Origin: Sequoia sempervirens
Lineage: Eukaryota; Streptophyta; Pinopsida; Cupressales; Cupressaceae
Assembly (NCBI GenBank): GCA_007258455.2
Contig: VDFB02373365.1
Coordinates: 225,522,194-225,586,193, forward strand
Length of the DNA stretch: 64,000 nt
Direction of reading: 5' to 3'
A program made the position numbers and the translations under genes. The notes under the pieces were generated by a model. That model ran no database searches, was not told where the DNA came from, and saw only the letters and a program-made list of their open reading frames with translations. Positions 24,455 through 34,889 of this stretch are shown one piece after another (the first letter of the stretch is position 1; each line of letters starts with the position of its first letter).

Positions 24455-25600
24455 ATGCCTCCAAGAGTGATTCCTAGTAGGCGTGGTGGTGCCAGAGGTG
24501 GCAGAGGTGGAAGAAACCCTGGTGGAAGAGATCCATTGGTGGCTGAGGGTTTCAGAGCCCTCTAGAGACAAATTGATGCATTGCAGGAATAGATGAGAAG
24601 AGGATTAAAATCGGGAAGGAGAGGAGAAAGTATGGATGAAGAAGAGGTGGAAGATTCAAACGTAGAAGAGGAAGAAGAAGCAATTGATAAATATCAGATG
24701 CGGGTGATAAGGGCCATTTCAAAGATTGGAAAAAGACTTAGAATAGAAGTTCCCAGTTATTTTGGAAGTTTGAACCCGGAAGAGTTGATCGACTGGATCA
24801 ATGAGTTGGAAGAGTATTTTGAGTATGAAGAAGTAGAGGACCCAGATCGGGTTAAGTTTGCAAAAAATGAAGCTAAAGGGCCATGTCAATATTTGGTGGA
24901 AAGAGGTCCAGTTGGAGAGAAATCTAAGAGGAAAAGGAAAGATCAGTAGTTGGGATCGCATGGTGGAGAAACTGAAGAAGCAGTTCATACCAGTGGACTA
25001 CGACTTAGATCTGCTAAAGAAATTGCAAGGGTTGAAGCAAGGAAGTAGATCTATGAAAGAATACATAGAAGATTTTCACAAGATGATCATTAGAACGGGC
25101 CATGCAGAGGCCAACAAGGAGAAGGTAGCATGTTATCTTAATGGGTTACAACCAAGGATTCAAGAGGAGCTAAGCCTGGTTAGAATGACCACCATTGAGG
25201 ATGCGTACTAGTTTTCTATGAAAGTTGAGGAGAAGTTGAACAAAATATTTGACAGCAAGCAAAAAGGACGAGGAGGTCAAAGCGGAAGGGGTAGTGGAAG
25301 ATTTTCTGGGAGCCGAAATGAGGATGAAAGGAAAAATGAAGATGTGGGTACCAGTCAAGGCCAGAAGAATGATAACTTCTACCACCCTCGCGATCAAAAT
25401 AGTGGTGATCAAAGAGGTAGAGGATGAGGAAGATTTGGGCTAGGACCCAGAAGAGGTGGTTTCAGACGAACTTGTTTCGATTATGGTGAAGAAGGGAATC
25501 GAGCCTATGAATGTCCACAACACCAAGGAAGGATAGACAGAAGGTCGGAAGGTTGTGGAAGGGTTGCACATGCAGATGAGGAGGTTCAATCCCAGCATTC
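24455..25600 (+). pseudogene. gag: Chromovirus gag (capsid and zinc knuckle), broken
   Basis: ATG at 24,455 opens MPPRVIPSRRGG and a Gly/Arg-rich leader. An acidic segment and the capsid domain follow (VPSYFGSLNPEELIDWINELEEYFEYEEV; then WWKEVQLER, WDRMVEKLKKQFIP, YIEDFHKMI and YLNGLQPRIQEEL after a frameshift near 24,863). Stops are TAG at 24,563, 24,590 and 25,209, each where Gln is expected, and TGA at 25,425 where Arg is expected. The zinc knuckle at 25,473-25,514 (CX2CX4HX4C in the family) has lost two ligands: the second Cys is Tyr and the His is Asn. Gag would form the virus-like particle and bind the RNA genome. Confidence 0.88.
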
Positions 25601-26012
25601 AGATGATGCGAAAAGGGGAGAAGCCTTAGTGGTTAGAAGAGCCCTGGTGAATGAAGAGAAGGAACCAGAACAGAGGAAGAATTTGTTTCACACAAGGTGC
25701 AAGTGTGAAGAAAAATGTTGTGATGTCATTATTGACAATGGGAGCACCGATAATCTGGTGTCAAAAGAGATGGTTACAAAGTTGAAGCTGAGAAGGGAAA
25801 GACATCCACATCCATATCGGATTGCCTAGTTGTAGAAAGACCACAAAGTTTTGGTCAATGAGCAGTGCCTGGTGAAGTTCAAGGTCAAAAGCTATTGTGA
25901 TGAGGTACTATGTGATATCATTCCCATGGATGCATGTCACATTTTGTTGGGGAGGTAGTGGCAGTTTGATAGGCGAGCTATACATGATGGCCATGCAAAC
26001 ACTTATTCCCTG
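25601..26012 (+). pseudogene. Chromovirus aspartic protease and linker, broken
   Basis: It continues the gag frame. The catalytic motif reads VIIDNGSTDNLVS at about 25,728-25,766, where the family has D-S/T-G; the Ser is Asn here while the Asp (25,734-25,736) remains. It is followed by 'KLKLRRERHPHPYRIA' and then two stops, TAG at 25,827 and TAG at 25,833, where the family normally has Trp and Gln. The same double stop occurs in the other copy at 55,792-55,800. A further TAG follows near 25,957 in the LLGR.WQFDR motif. Confidence 0.85.
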
Positions 26013-27667
26013 ATGAAGGATGGAGTCTGCCATAAGTTGAAACCCCTAAAGAAGGATGAAGAAAAGGTATGCAATAGTGCTAGAATTTTTTTTGTCAATG
26101 CAAGGAAATTTTTAGAAGGCATGAAGCATGAGCGTATGTGTTATGCATTGATTCCTAGAATGGATAAGGAAGATAGTGAGAAGGTTCTAGTAGAATTTTC
26201 TAGACTATTGGGTGAGTTTCAGGAGATTGTTTTTGATAATGTACCTGAGGGCTTACCACCAGTGAGGAAGATCAGTCATCAAATTGACTTGATCCCTAGA
26301 GCCAGTTTTCCAAATAAGGCAGCTCAAAGAATGATTCCTACAGAAAATGAAGAGTTGAACAGACAAGTTCAAGAATTGTTGAGAAAGGGATTGATTCGTG
26401 AGAGTCTGAGTCCATGTGCAGTACCTGCAGTACTAGCACCGAAGAAGGATGGGGAGTGGAGAATGTGCACAGACTCCCAAGCCATAAACAAGATAATCAA
26501 ATATAGATTTCCCTTGCCAAGGATGGATGACTTGATGGACTATTTGAGTGGAGCGCAGTACTTCACAAATATTGACTTGAAGAGTGGATATCACCAGATC
26601 TAGATTGGGGAGGGAGATGAATGAAAGACCGCCTTCAAGACCAAAGAGGGCCTGTACGAATGGTTAGTCATGCCCTTTGGGCTAACCAATGCACTGAGCA
26701 CATTCATGTGGCTCATGAACGAGGTACTAAAAGAGTTTTTAGGGAGTTTTTTTTATTGTGTACTTAGATGATATTTTGATATTTAGTAAGTCCCTGGGTG
26801 AGCATTTGATACATATTCATAGAGTCTTTGAAAAATTGAGAGAAGAGAAATTGTTGATTAATCTGAAGAAGTGTAGTTTTGTGAAGGAGTTAGTGTACTT
26901 GGGGTTTGTTGTCTTGGGAGAAGGTGAAGGCTATTCTAGAATGGCCTACCCCAAGAACTACTACTGAGGTGAGATCTTTCCATGGTTTGGCTAATTTTTA
27001 CAGAAAGTTCATTAGAAACTTCAGTAGTATTTGTGCACCCCTAACTGAAACAATGAGAGGGGATAGAAAAGAGTTCAAGTGGAGCACTGAAGCAGTGAAG
27101 AGTTTTGATCTGTTGAAGCAAAAGGTGACAGAGCAACTAGTTTTAGCCCTCTCAGATTTCAATAAGGTGTTTCAGGTGGATTGTGATGCCTGTGGTTGTG
27201 CCATTAGAGCAGTGATGTGCCAAGAAGGTAAGCCCATTTCCTATTTCAGTGAAAAGTTAAATGATGCAAAGAGAAAGTACTCTTTATATGATTAGGAATT
27301 TTATGCAATAGTTTAAGAATTAAAGAAATGGAGATATTATTTGTTACTGAAGGAATTTGTTCTATTTACTGATCATCAAGCATTACAATATTTGAATAGT
27401 CAAGGAAAATTAAATTAGAGGCATACAAAATGGGTAGAATTTTTGCAGAGTTATACCTTTGTTTTAAAACATAGGAGTGGGAGGTCGAATAGGGTTGCAG
27501 ATGCCTTAAGTAGGAGGAAAACATTGTTGAATGAGATGCAAATTGAAGTGGTTTGGTTCAATGAACTCAAGACGTTGTACCCTGAGGATCCTGATTTTGC
27601 AGAGGCTTGGAAAGCTTGTAAGGAGCCCGTTACAATTGACAAGAAAAGGTGGTTGGATTTCATAATC
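26013..27667 (+). pseudogene. pol: Chromovirus reverse transcriptase and RNase H, broken
   Basis: RT motifs in order: [77 protein letters not shown] and the catalytic YLDD at 26,761-26,772. A T-run frameshift at about 26,740 and a small deletion or frameshift at about 26,920 break the frame. RT connection and RNase H follow: EWPTPRTTTEVRSFHGLANFYRKF, VDCDACG (27,176-27,196; first catalytic Asp kept), TDHQAL (27,368 onward) and ADALSRR (27,498-27,515). In-frame stops include TAG 26,601, TAG 27,293, TAA 27,314 and TAG 27,416. The enzyme would copy RNA to DNA and degrade the RNA strand. Confidence 0.92.
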
Positions 27668-29005
27668 TAGGATGGCATGTTGTTTAAAGAAAGCCAATTG
27701 TGTATTCTGAGGAGTTCCATGAGGGAGAACCTGATAAAGGAGAAGCACAGTGGAGTAATGGCATGACATTTTGGTCAGGATAAGACTATTGCCATTAGTA
27801 GTGAGCATTATTATTGGCCTCAATTGTCATAGGATGTGAAGAAGTTTGTGCAGAGTTGTAGGGTGTGATAGATGGCTAAGGGAGTAAGCCAAAATACAGG
27901 GTTGTATCAGCCCCTACCTGTACCAGAGAGACCTTGGGAAGATATAAGTATGGACTTTGTTCTTGGATTTCCAAGGACATGGAGAGGGAACGATTCAGTG
28001 TTTGTGGTAGTAGATAGATTTTCAAAGATGGCGCATTTTATTCCTTGCCAGAAGACCCATGATGCAGTCCACATCACTGACTTGTTCTTCAGAGACATGG
28101 TGAGGCTACATGGTCTGCCAAAGAGTATAGTCTCAGATCGAGATACCAAGTTTGTGGGATACTTTTGGAGGACCTTGTGGAAAAATTTGAAGACAGAGTT
28201 GAAGTTCAGTTTTGCACACCATCCACAGGCTGATGGGTAGACTGAGGTTGTGAACAAAAGTCTGGGTAACCTACTGAGATGTTTAGTAGGGGATAAACCC
28301 AAGGGATGGGACTTGATTTTACCCCAGGCATAATTTTCTTAAAACAATTTTGTCAACAGAAGCACGGGAAGATCATCATTTCAAATTGTGTATGGAGGTA
28401 GTCCCATAATTGCTCCAGAATTGAGGAAGATGGACCAAGAGAAGAAGACTAGTGCTGAAGCCGAAGACTTTGTAGAGCACATCAAGAATGTACATGAAGA
28501 GGTAAGAGAACATATTAATAAGATGAATATGCAGTATAAGGCTAAGGCAGATCATAAGAGGAGGAATAAGGAGTTTCAGGTAGGTGATGAAGTGATGGTC
28601 CACTTAAGGAAGGAAAGGTTTCCAGTGGGAACCTATAAAAAATTGAAGATGAAGAAGTTCGGTCCCTATAAAATTTTGAAGAGGCATGATTCAGGGAAGG
28701 CATATGAGGTAGAGTTGCCGGATGGGGTCAAAATTTCCCTTGTGTTCAACATTGTAGATTTGATAGAGTATTGCGAAGGTGGCACAAAGAATGGTCCAGC
28801 AATAGAACAGTGTAACATTCCCACACCTACTTCAAAGAAGGAGGAGATTGAAGCAATCCTGGATAGCCGTGTGGGAAGGAGTACCAGAAACAGACATTAT
28901 GAAGAATATTTGGTGAAATGGAGAGGAAGGCCTATGGAAGATTCATCCTAGCTTCCCAAAGCAGAGGTTGACCGCTTGAATTTTCCTCAACCATCTGTGA
29001 TGTGA
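27668..29005 (+). pseudogene. int: Chromovirus integrase with C-terminal chromodomain, broken
   Basis: It continues the RNase H frame with no frameshift. The N-terminal HHCC zinc finger is damaged (its last Cys position is a stop near 27,867). The catalytic core keeps D (27,953-27,955, MDFVLG), D (28,136-28,138, SDRDTKF) and E (28,244-28,246, TEVVNKS), with the retroviral D-D-35-E spacing. After the GPF-type module (FGPYKILKR, YEVELPDG) comes a chromodomain at about 28,846-28,975 (EIEAILDSRVGR, YEEYLVKWRGRP, then TAG 28,949 where Trp is expected, LPKAEVDRL). The final stop is TGA 29,003-29,005. The chromodomain normally targets integration to heterochromatin. Confidence 0.92.
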
Positions 29006-29036
29006 TGGGGTCACTTCTCAAATTACCTTGGGTGTT

Positions 29037-29693
29037 TGATGCAGGAGCATCTAGTGGTGTAAGGGCAATCCTGCATCACCTAAAAAATGAAAGATTTTGA
29101 TTTCCCATTGGTTGTTTCTTAGATGTTTTGCATTTCTGGATACCCCTTTAGCTATTAAAATATTCGAAGCCAAATTTGAGGCCCTTAGAGGTTCCGGATG
29201 GGCCCGAAAATTTGCAAAAACCCAAAGTAGTTGGCCATAGGCACTACTTTGTGCCACATCATCTTTTCAAGAGCTTTTCGAAAAGGTATAATCATTGAAA
29301 ATCCGACGGTCAGATTAAAAGTTATGGCTTCCGGAAGTTGGTGCATTTTTAGAAATGTGCTAATTTTCGAATGTGAATTTAAATTTGAATTTCAAATTGT
29401 AATTTGGGCACCAAACCACCAAAAATAAAATTTGAATGTTGTTTTGGCTCCAAATTGGAAAGGAGCTTTATTTATGGGCAGGATTTTTGATTTTTGGTAG
29501 CTTTTTGGGGAAAGAGTTTGCATGCTGCGAAAGGGGAAAATACTATAATTTTTTTGTAATTTTATGTAGCTTGCATGTATTGCAGAGCTTGAGGATTTGT
29601 GATCCTCTACATGTAAGAAGTTCCATTATAAATAATAATAAATTTCTCTAGTTGTTGCATCATTTTCTGTGTCTCGGGTTTGCTCCCTCATCA
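29037..29693 (+). repeat. 3' LTR of the chromovirus
   Basis: 657 bp, TGATG...CATCA, directly followed by target duplication ATAAG at 29,694-29,698. It starts 31 bp after the pol stop. The bases just upstream are not purine-rich. Confidence 0.95.
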
Positions 29694-29698
29694 ATAAG

Positions 29699-30229
29699 TA
29701 TTTGGGTATTTTGGATATAATTTCAAGGTTAGATTTAGTCCAAAATGCTCTTAATACTAAGTGATTTGCATATGACCAATATAAAATAATCGCTTGAAAC
29801 CCTTGGAAATGTCACCTCTAAAGCTCAATTCAAATGAAATGAGAGGTAAAATTAGTGATGTCAAATTATCTAACACAATGATACACATTTTGAGCTACTC
29901 CACTATTCACCAAATGTAATTGTTAAATAATGCCACAAATGAAACTCGTGATTTTGATCTCTATTTAAAACTTTTCTAACTCTCCATATTGTTCAAGGAT
30001 GCAATAGAAGAGCATACTAAGTTCTCAAAAAAAATTCTATCTTCAATAGAGATGGAATAGCCTCAAATAATCAAATAATTTGATATGATTTGAGAGTTGG
30101 TATAGAATTATTTGATACCATATGAGATTTGGTAAAGTAAAGCTCTTATAATTTGTTTACAAGGTCAAGGCACAAAAGTAAATATAGAATTAAAGATTAC
30201 AAAAAATGATGGATTTTCCATTCCAAAAT
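29699..30229. other. Non-coding flank of the chromovirus target
   Basis: Continuous with the sequence left of the element (23,571-23,695) once the insertion and one target copy are removed. No gene. It separates the left and right halves of the old family-X copy. Confidence 0.5.
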
Positions 30230-30951
30230 AGAAGAAGAAATGTAAATATATTCTTAAATGAGAGCAATAGGTGGTACATATAAGACACATCACCAATATA
30301 TGTATATATATAGATAATATTGAATAAAAGGATATGTAGTCACATGTGTAGTATATCTCTATCAAACAAGTAAAATGCACATCACATAATGCAAGTATAA
30401 CCTACCTAGGTAGATACATATCTATCCAAGCTTATCTTATCCTAAATGCATAATATACAATAAATTAAAAACTAAATGCGAGGTGTAAGAAAGGTTTAGA
30501 TGTCTAAAAATTTATTGCTAACACTGGAATCAATATTTTCCTCATTTAATAATTAGATAATTATCCCCACAATCCACCATTTTTCTACATTCTCATGAAT
30601 AATTAAATAATTTGTTATTTAATTAATCCTTATTTTCACAAATAATTAAATAAATGATTATTTAATTAATTTTTCTTCCACTTCTTCTCCAAGGTTAATT
30701 AATTAAATAGTCCATGTCTCTCTAAATCCTTTTGCATTGATTAATTAATTAATTATCCATCGTTAGCCACCAATAATATTTAATCTATTATTAAATATTC
30801 AAAATCTCAAACTTTCCATCATGTGACAAGTTTCCTATCCATTCTTCATTCTTCCACATGTGTAAGCATGCAACTTGAACTCACTACGTTACATATTTGT
30901 GAGAATTAAAGCATGTGAGCTTGAAATCCTCCCAAGACTCTACCTCATCCT
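30230..30951 (+). repeat. Diverged right part of the 1220-bp unit (family X)
   Basis: It matches the tandem unit from 'gagagcaagaggtggtatatataagacacatcac' (3121) to its end, then continues into 'gaaatcctcccaagactctacctcatccttg', the sequence that follows the array at 8703. It ends abruptly at 30,951 where an LTR of family Y begins. Confidence 0.85.
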
Positions 30952-31340
30952 TGAGTATGTACCTAGGGATATGTTATTATAATGTATTTAGATGGATGAA
31001 GATGCCAAAATGTGGCACACATCTCTTAAGTTAGTTATATTGAGTCATGTGAATAACTTGTGTAATTAATTATATCAAAAGTTGAGTAGGCCTTCATTAG
31101 GATTACCCTTCCATTGCATTATTAGGAGGTATATATAAAGGAGATGATTATCATTGTAATATATATGTGAAGTATGATATAATATTTGGGATCTCTTGGA
31201 GATATAGTGTGGAGTGGCTTCTTCCATAAGGATTATTGTATGGTGTTACCCTACCTCAAGGGTTTACTCTATTTTGACATATAATGGATATTAGGGAATA
31301 TTGACACATAAATATCTCTAGTGTTGTGTGAGATATGTTG
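30952..31340 (+). mobile_element. Partial family-Y LTR, plus strand
   Basis: Starts TGAGTATGTACCTAGGG inside family-X sequence and matches, in inverted orientation, the LTR at 59,420-59,850 through 'agtgttgtgtgagat'. It includes TATATAAAGG at about 31,132. The two diverge after about 31,332, so the 3' end of this LTR is lost or replaced. Confidence 0.7.
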
Positions 31341-31407
31341 GAAGAATGTCATTGATGCTATTGCTGGAAACATGGGCATAAGGGATAAGCACAAGGTATA
31401 TTACTAT

Positions 31408-32565
31408 TGTTGAACATTTGGAATACTAAGAGGGGGGATGAATCAGTATTCCACAAACTAATAATAAAATCCACTTAATCATTATTACTATTTTGACTGA
31501 ATTAGCAAGAGAGAACATAAAAGAAAGTCAATGCAATCACACACACAAACACCAATATTTTTACATGGAAAACCCAACAAGGGAAAAACCACGAAGATGG
31601 TTAACTCACAATATATTATATCCAAATACAAAATATTACAGGGCTCATTGTTAGGACTCACTATCTTTGAAAGGCTCACAACATGAGTACAAAATATGGC
31701 TCACTACCAAGCTACAATGATAGTGGCTCACTACCAAAAGAATGAATTGATGGAATACACCTTCAATGTGCATGGTTTAGTTCTGTTGAAGCTCAGAAAT
31801 AAAAATCACTGCATTGCTCAACAAATTTGTACTATTGATAAATAATTTAGGCTCTAATCTTCTCCTTTGTTCACTTGCTCGCACACACATATTCACACTT
31901 TTTTTTCTTGCTCTCTTCCTTCTTCCACACACTCTTTCTTCTCTTTCCACTTCCTTATATATATACAAGTATATTTTATTCATCAATTAAGTTGGCACCA
32001 TATAAGATTCAAACATTTTATCCATGTAGTGCATTATGTCAAGTCAGTTATTAGTCTTCATAATATATTGTATTCACTGAGTCAACTAAGACTTAAAAAC
32101 AATTCTTGAAACCAACAAAATAATCCTCAAAGAAAACACCTTCTAGATCTGAGAACACATTAATTTCCCATCATACTACTAGTAAAGAGTTTATCAGCAC
32201 AACCACAGTATAAGAATGTTCACCTTAGTAGAATGTCGAGTCTCCCACATAGTACACCACACATAGAACAGTAATAGGATATAGAGTTGAACTCTGTTAG
32301 AGATAACTTCCTATTCATAGTCAAAAGAACATCTCAAGATCCAAGAAAAAGTAGTCTGAATGAGTCAATAGAACATGATTAGGAGATTAGAGTCATATCA
32401 GATCTTGTGATGAGTTACAGGCTTAAATACCAACATATTGATCCATCACAGAGAAGTATTATTGGCAGAGAAATTTTTTTGGTAAACCAAGAAAACTTCC
32501 TATATAATCATTGCCATGTATTTAGTACCATGTTGACATCAATGAAAACATAGAAACAACCAACA
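31408..32565 (-). mobile_element. Copia-like LTR, minus strand, probable solo or truncated copy
   Basis: On the minus strand it starts TGTTGG (32,565) and ends TTCAACA (31,408). Its end region (a C-run followed by 'atattccaaatgttcaaca', and 'ggtttttccc' with 'ttttccatgtaaaaatattggtgtt') matches the LTR at 52,976-53,950. No 5-bp duplication is visible at the proposed edges (ACTAT left, CAACC right), so one edge may be wrong or lost. Confidence 0.55.
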
Positions 32566-33162
32566 CAACCATCCATATTGCATGATCATGTTGCAAGGCT
32601 TCCAAAAACTGTGTTGTAGTGTTGTCATTAATGTCAACATTGTATCTTGATGTGGAGATCATGGTGTATATCATTGTAGATCATTTTGGTTGGTTCTAAT
32701 AGGTTTTGAAGTATTTGTGAAAGACATTTTTGCAAGATGGTTTGATCTAGTAAAGTTGGTTGTGATGGAAAATTGACTAAGTGTCAACTTTGTTAATTTT
32801 GTGTAATCAATAATTCAGTGTTTAGGTTCACACTGGTCCACGATTGAAAATTTCACTCTACGCTTCTAACATTATTTTGTTGGTTGTTAGAAGTATTTTA
32901 TTCCATAATTTTATGATGTTTTGGCTCTTGGTTTGAGAGATGTAAGTAATAGAAGTTCATCCTAACAAGTTATAGTTATTTCCTGTACAGTGTATATGAG
33001 TGGGAGATTCTGTACTTCTCTATGGATAAGTTTTTGGATTTGCGGTCTTAAGGAGATATTGACATATGTCAATATAGTATGGATTCCATTTGGCATGATG
33101 TTTTGAGGTACATGTGTCCGAATATGGATACATAGTCGAATAATTTTTGTATTAGGTCTTGT
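32566..33162 (+). repeat. Repeat fragment, also present inverted near 62.4 kb
   Basis: The last part (about 33,085-33,160: 'gattccatttggcatgatgttttgaggtaca', 'gaatatggatacatag') recurs in inverted orientation at about 62,370-62,450. The start ('tgttgtcattaatgtcaac') resembles copia LTR beginnings. No ORF. It ends where the Tat-like element starts. Confidence 0.5.
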
Positions 33163-34870
33163 TGTGCAATTTTTGCACACACGCCTCGCTAAAAGCAAGG
33201 ACCCTCTTTTGGTTTGGTTTTGGTCTCTTGGCCCTTTCATTTTGAGGTTTTGTCTTATTTTGGCATGTGCTTAAATGTTCATTTTGATGGCCTTGGTGGT
33301 TCCCCTAAGTTATTCATTGAAAAACTTAAGTTCTGGGCCAAGTTCGGGTTTTTGCTGAAGTTCAGGACTTTCCACCCCGGGCAGATTTTCCAGGATCCTG
33401 CTTGGACTTCGGCTGTGCGCTGTCGTTCGAAGATTTTCGGTCTTCACGGATTTCTGTGTGGGCCAAACTTTTTTGAATTCCATCTTGTTGTCGGGTTCTT
33501 GAGTTCCCTGACTGTCTTGTCGATTGCATTTAATGTTGTATGTACCTTTGGCAAGTGATGTATTTAAGTGATTTCAGATGATTATTATGCTATTATGCTT
33601 ATTGCTTGCCATCATTTGAGCTAAGGAGTGCATTCTTGTGAGTGCTTGGTTGAATTTGTGGCATTGGGTTCATGAATTGCGGATTCGAGTGGCGATTTCT
33701 TGCGCATTCCTGCCCCTGTTCTTTGTGGATGCCATTGAATTTTGCATTTGTTGATTCTGAGATCGATTTCCATTTCACAATGGTATGTTTCTGATTACTT
33801 TACTTTGAATTGATGATTGTGGATAGCATGTTGATGTTATGAGAACATTTGGGTTCGAATTCCTACATATTTTATCATTTATTTCTAGGGTTGTTCAGCA
33901 TTGCTTTATTTGTCATCTTCCAAGTGAGTTTTGCGGCCCTTCATTTGTTTGCATTTTGATGTATTTTTCCTGGGAGTTGTTAGTAGTCCCATCGTGATGA
34001 TTTAGCAGTCAAAACGTTTAAATTTTGAGCTCACCTGTAAACTAATGGTGGATGTATGGGGTTTGAAACTTAGGGCATTGCCATTTATCTTTAGAATGCT
34101 CTTGAATTGGCTTAGAGTGCTAGGAGAATCCATAGAAAGCTCATATTAAACTTGCCCTAGGCCTAAATCTTTGAAAATCATAATCGATCTGGTGTTCTGT
34201 GCGAAATTGTGTTTTGATGTCGTGGCTCGAGTTTTGTCCTTAGTCCAGGATTTTTCATCTCTGACAGATTTTCAGTCTCTGGTAGATTTTCCCAATCTCC
34301 TTGGTTTTCCCAGAATCCGCTATCATTTTTAGAATTTCATACATTCTGCGGATTTCTGTCAACTTTGGATTTTCCTGACCTCCTTCGATTTCCCAAAATC
34401 TGCATGCTTTCAAAGTTTTACCCTATTCACGGATTTCTGTCTCACCCAAATTTTCCTGAAGTCCTGTGTCACCTGGATTTTCCGGATTTGCAAAGTGTCT
34501 CTACCTTCAAGGAAATCTGTCTCTAGCAGAATTTCCCGAAATTTGATGGAATATGATGGAATAGGCAATGACATGATTTATTAATGATTTTTGATGCATT
34601 TTATGATTTATTCATGCTATCTTGTGATATCCTATCTAGTTTATTGATTTATAATGATCGGATTTAATTGTTAGTAGGTGTTTTCATGATTTTTCTGTTG
34701 GAATCCGTTTGGCCCAGATTCTACGGGTGGTCCTGAAACCCGAAGTTTATCAAGATCATTTTATATGAATTTTAATAACACCTTGATTGTATGAGGTTTA
34801 TTCTAATGGTGTTTTGATGGATTAACATTGCTTTCCTGTGGTTTTTACTATGATTTTCATATTGAGTGCA
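33163..34870 (+). repeat. LTR or leader of the Tat-like element, left copy
   Basis: Similarity with 46,820-48,550 begins exactly at TGTGCAATTTTTGCACA, a perfect 17-nt hairpin (7-bp stem, 3-nt loop), and runs unbroken into ORF1. The region 34,220-34,540 is dense in GGATTTTCC-like motifs. The end at 34,871 (TTGAGTGCAG/G) looks like a 3' splice site just before the ORF1 ATG. No standard primer site was found between 34,600 and 34,890. Confidence 0.65.
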
Positions 34871-34889
34871 GGCTCAACCTAGCAGGACA

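Larger units (their letters stand above)
23701..29693 (+). mobile_element. Complete but dead chromovirus (Ty3/gypsy), 5993 bp
   Basis: Two LTRs of identical length (657 bp; 23,701-24,357 and 29,037-29,693) have TGATG...CATCA termini and are flanked by the 5-bp target duplication ATAAG (23,696-23,700 and 29,694-29,698). A primer site for initiator tRNA-Met follows the left LTR by two bases. The internal region encodes gag, protease, RT, RNase H, integrase and a C-terminal chromodomain in the standard Ty3/gypsy order, which defines a chromovirus. By eye roughly one LTR position in ten differs, mostly transitions, so the insertion is old. Three frameshifts (near 24,863, 26,740 and 26,920) and about twenty stops make it non-coding. 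Confidence 0.95.

Noticed and set aside
34729..34746. TGGTCCTGAAACCCGAAG-like site as primer site for the Tat-like element
   Set aside because: It is conserved in both copies and begins TGG, but has no CA terminus just before it and matches no tRNA 3' end that I know.
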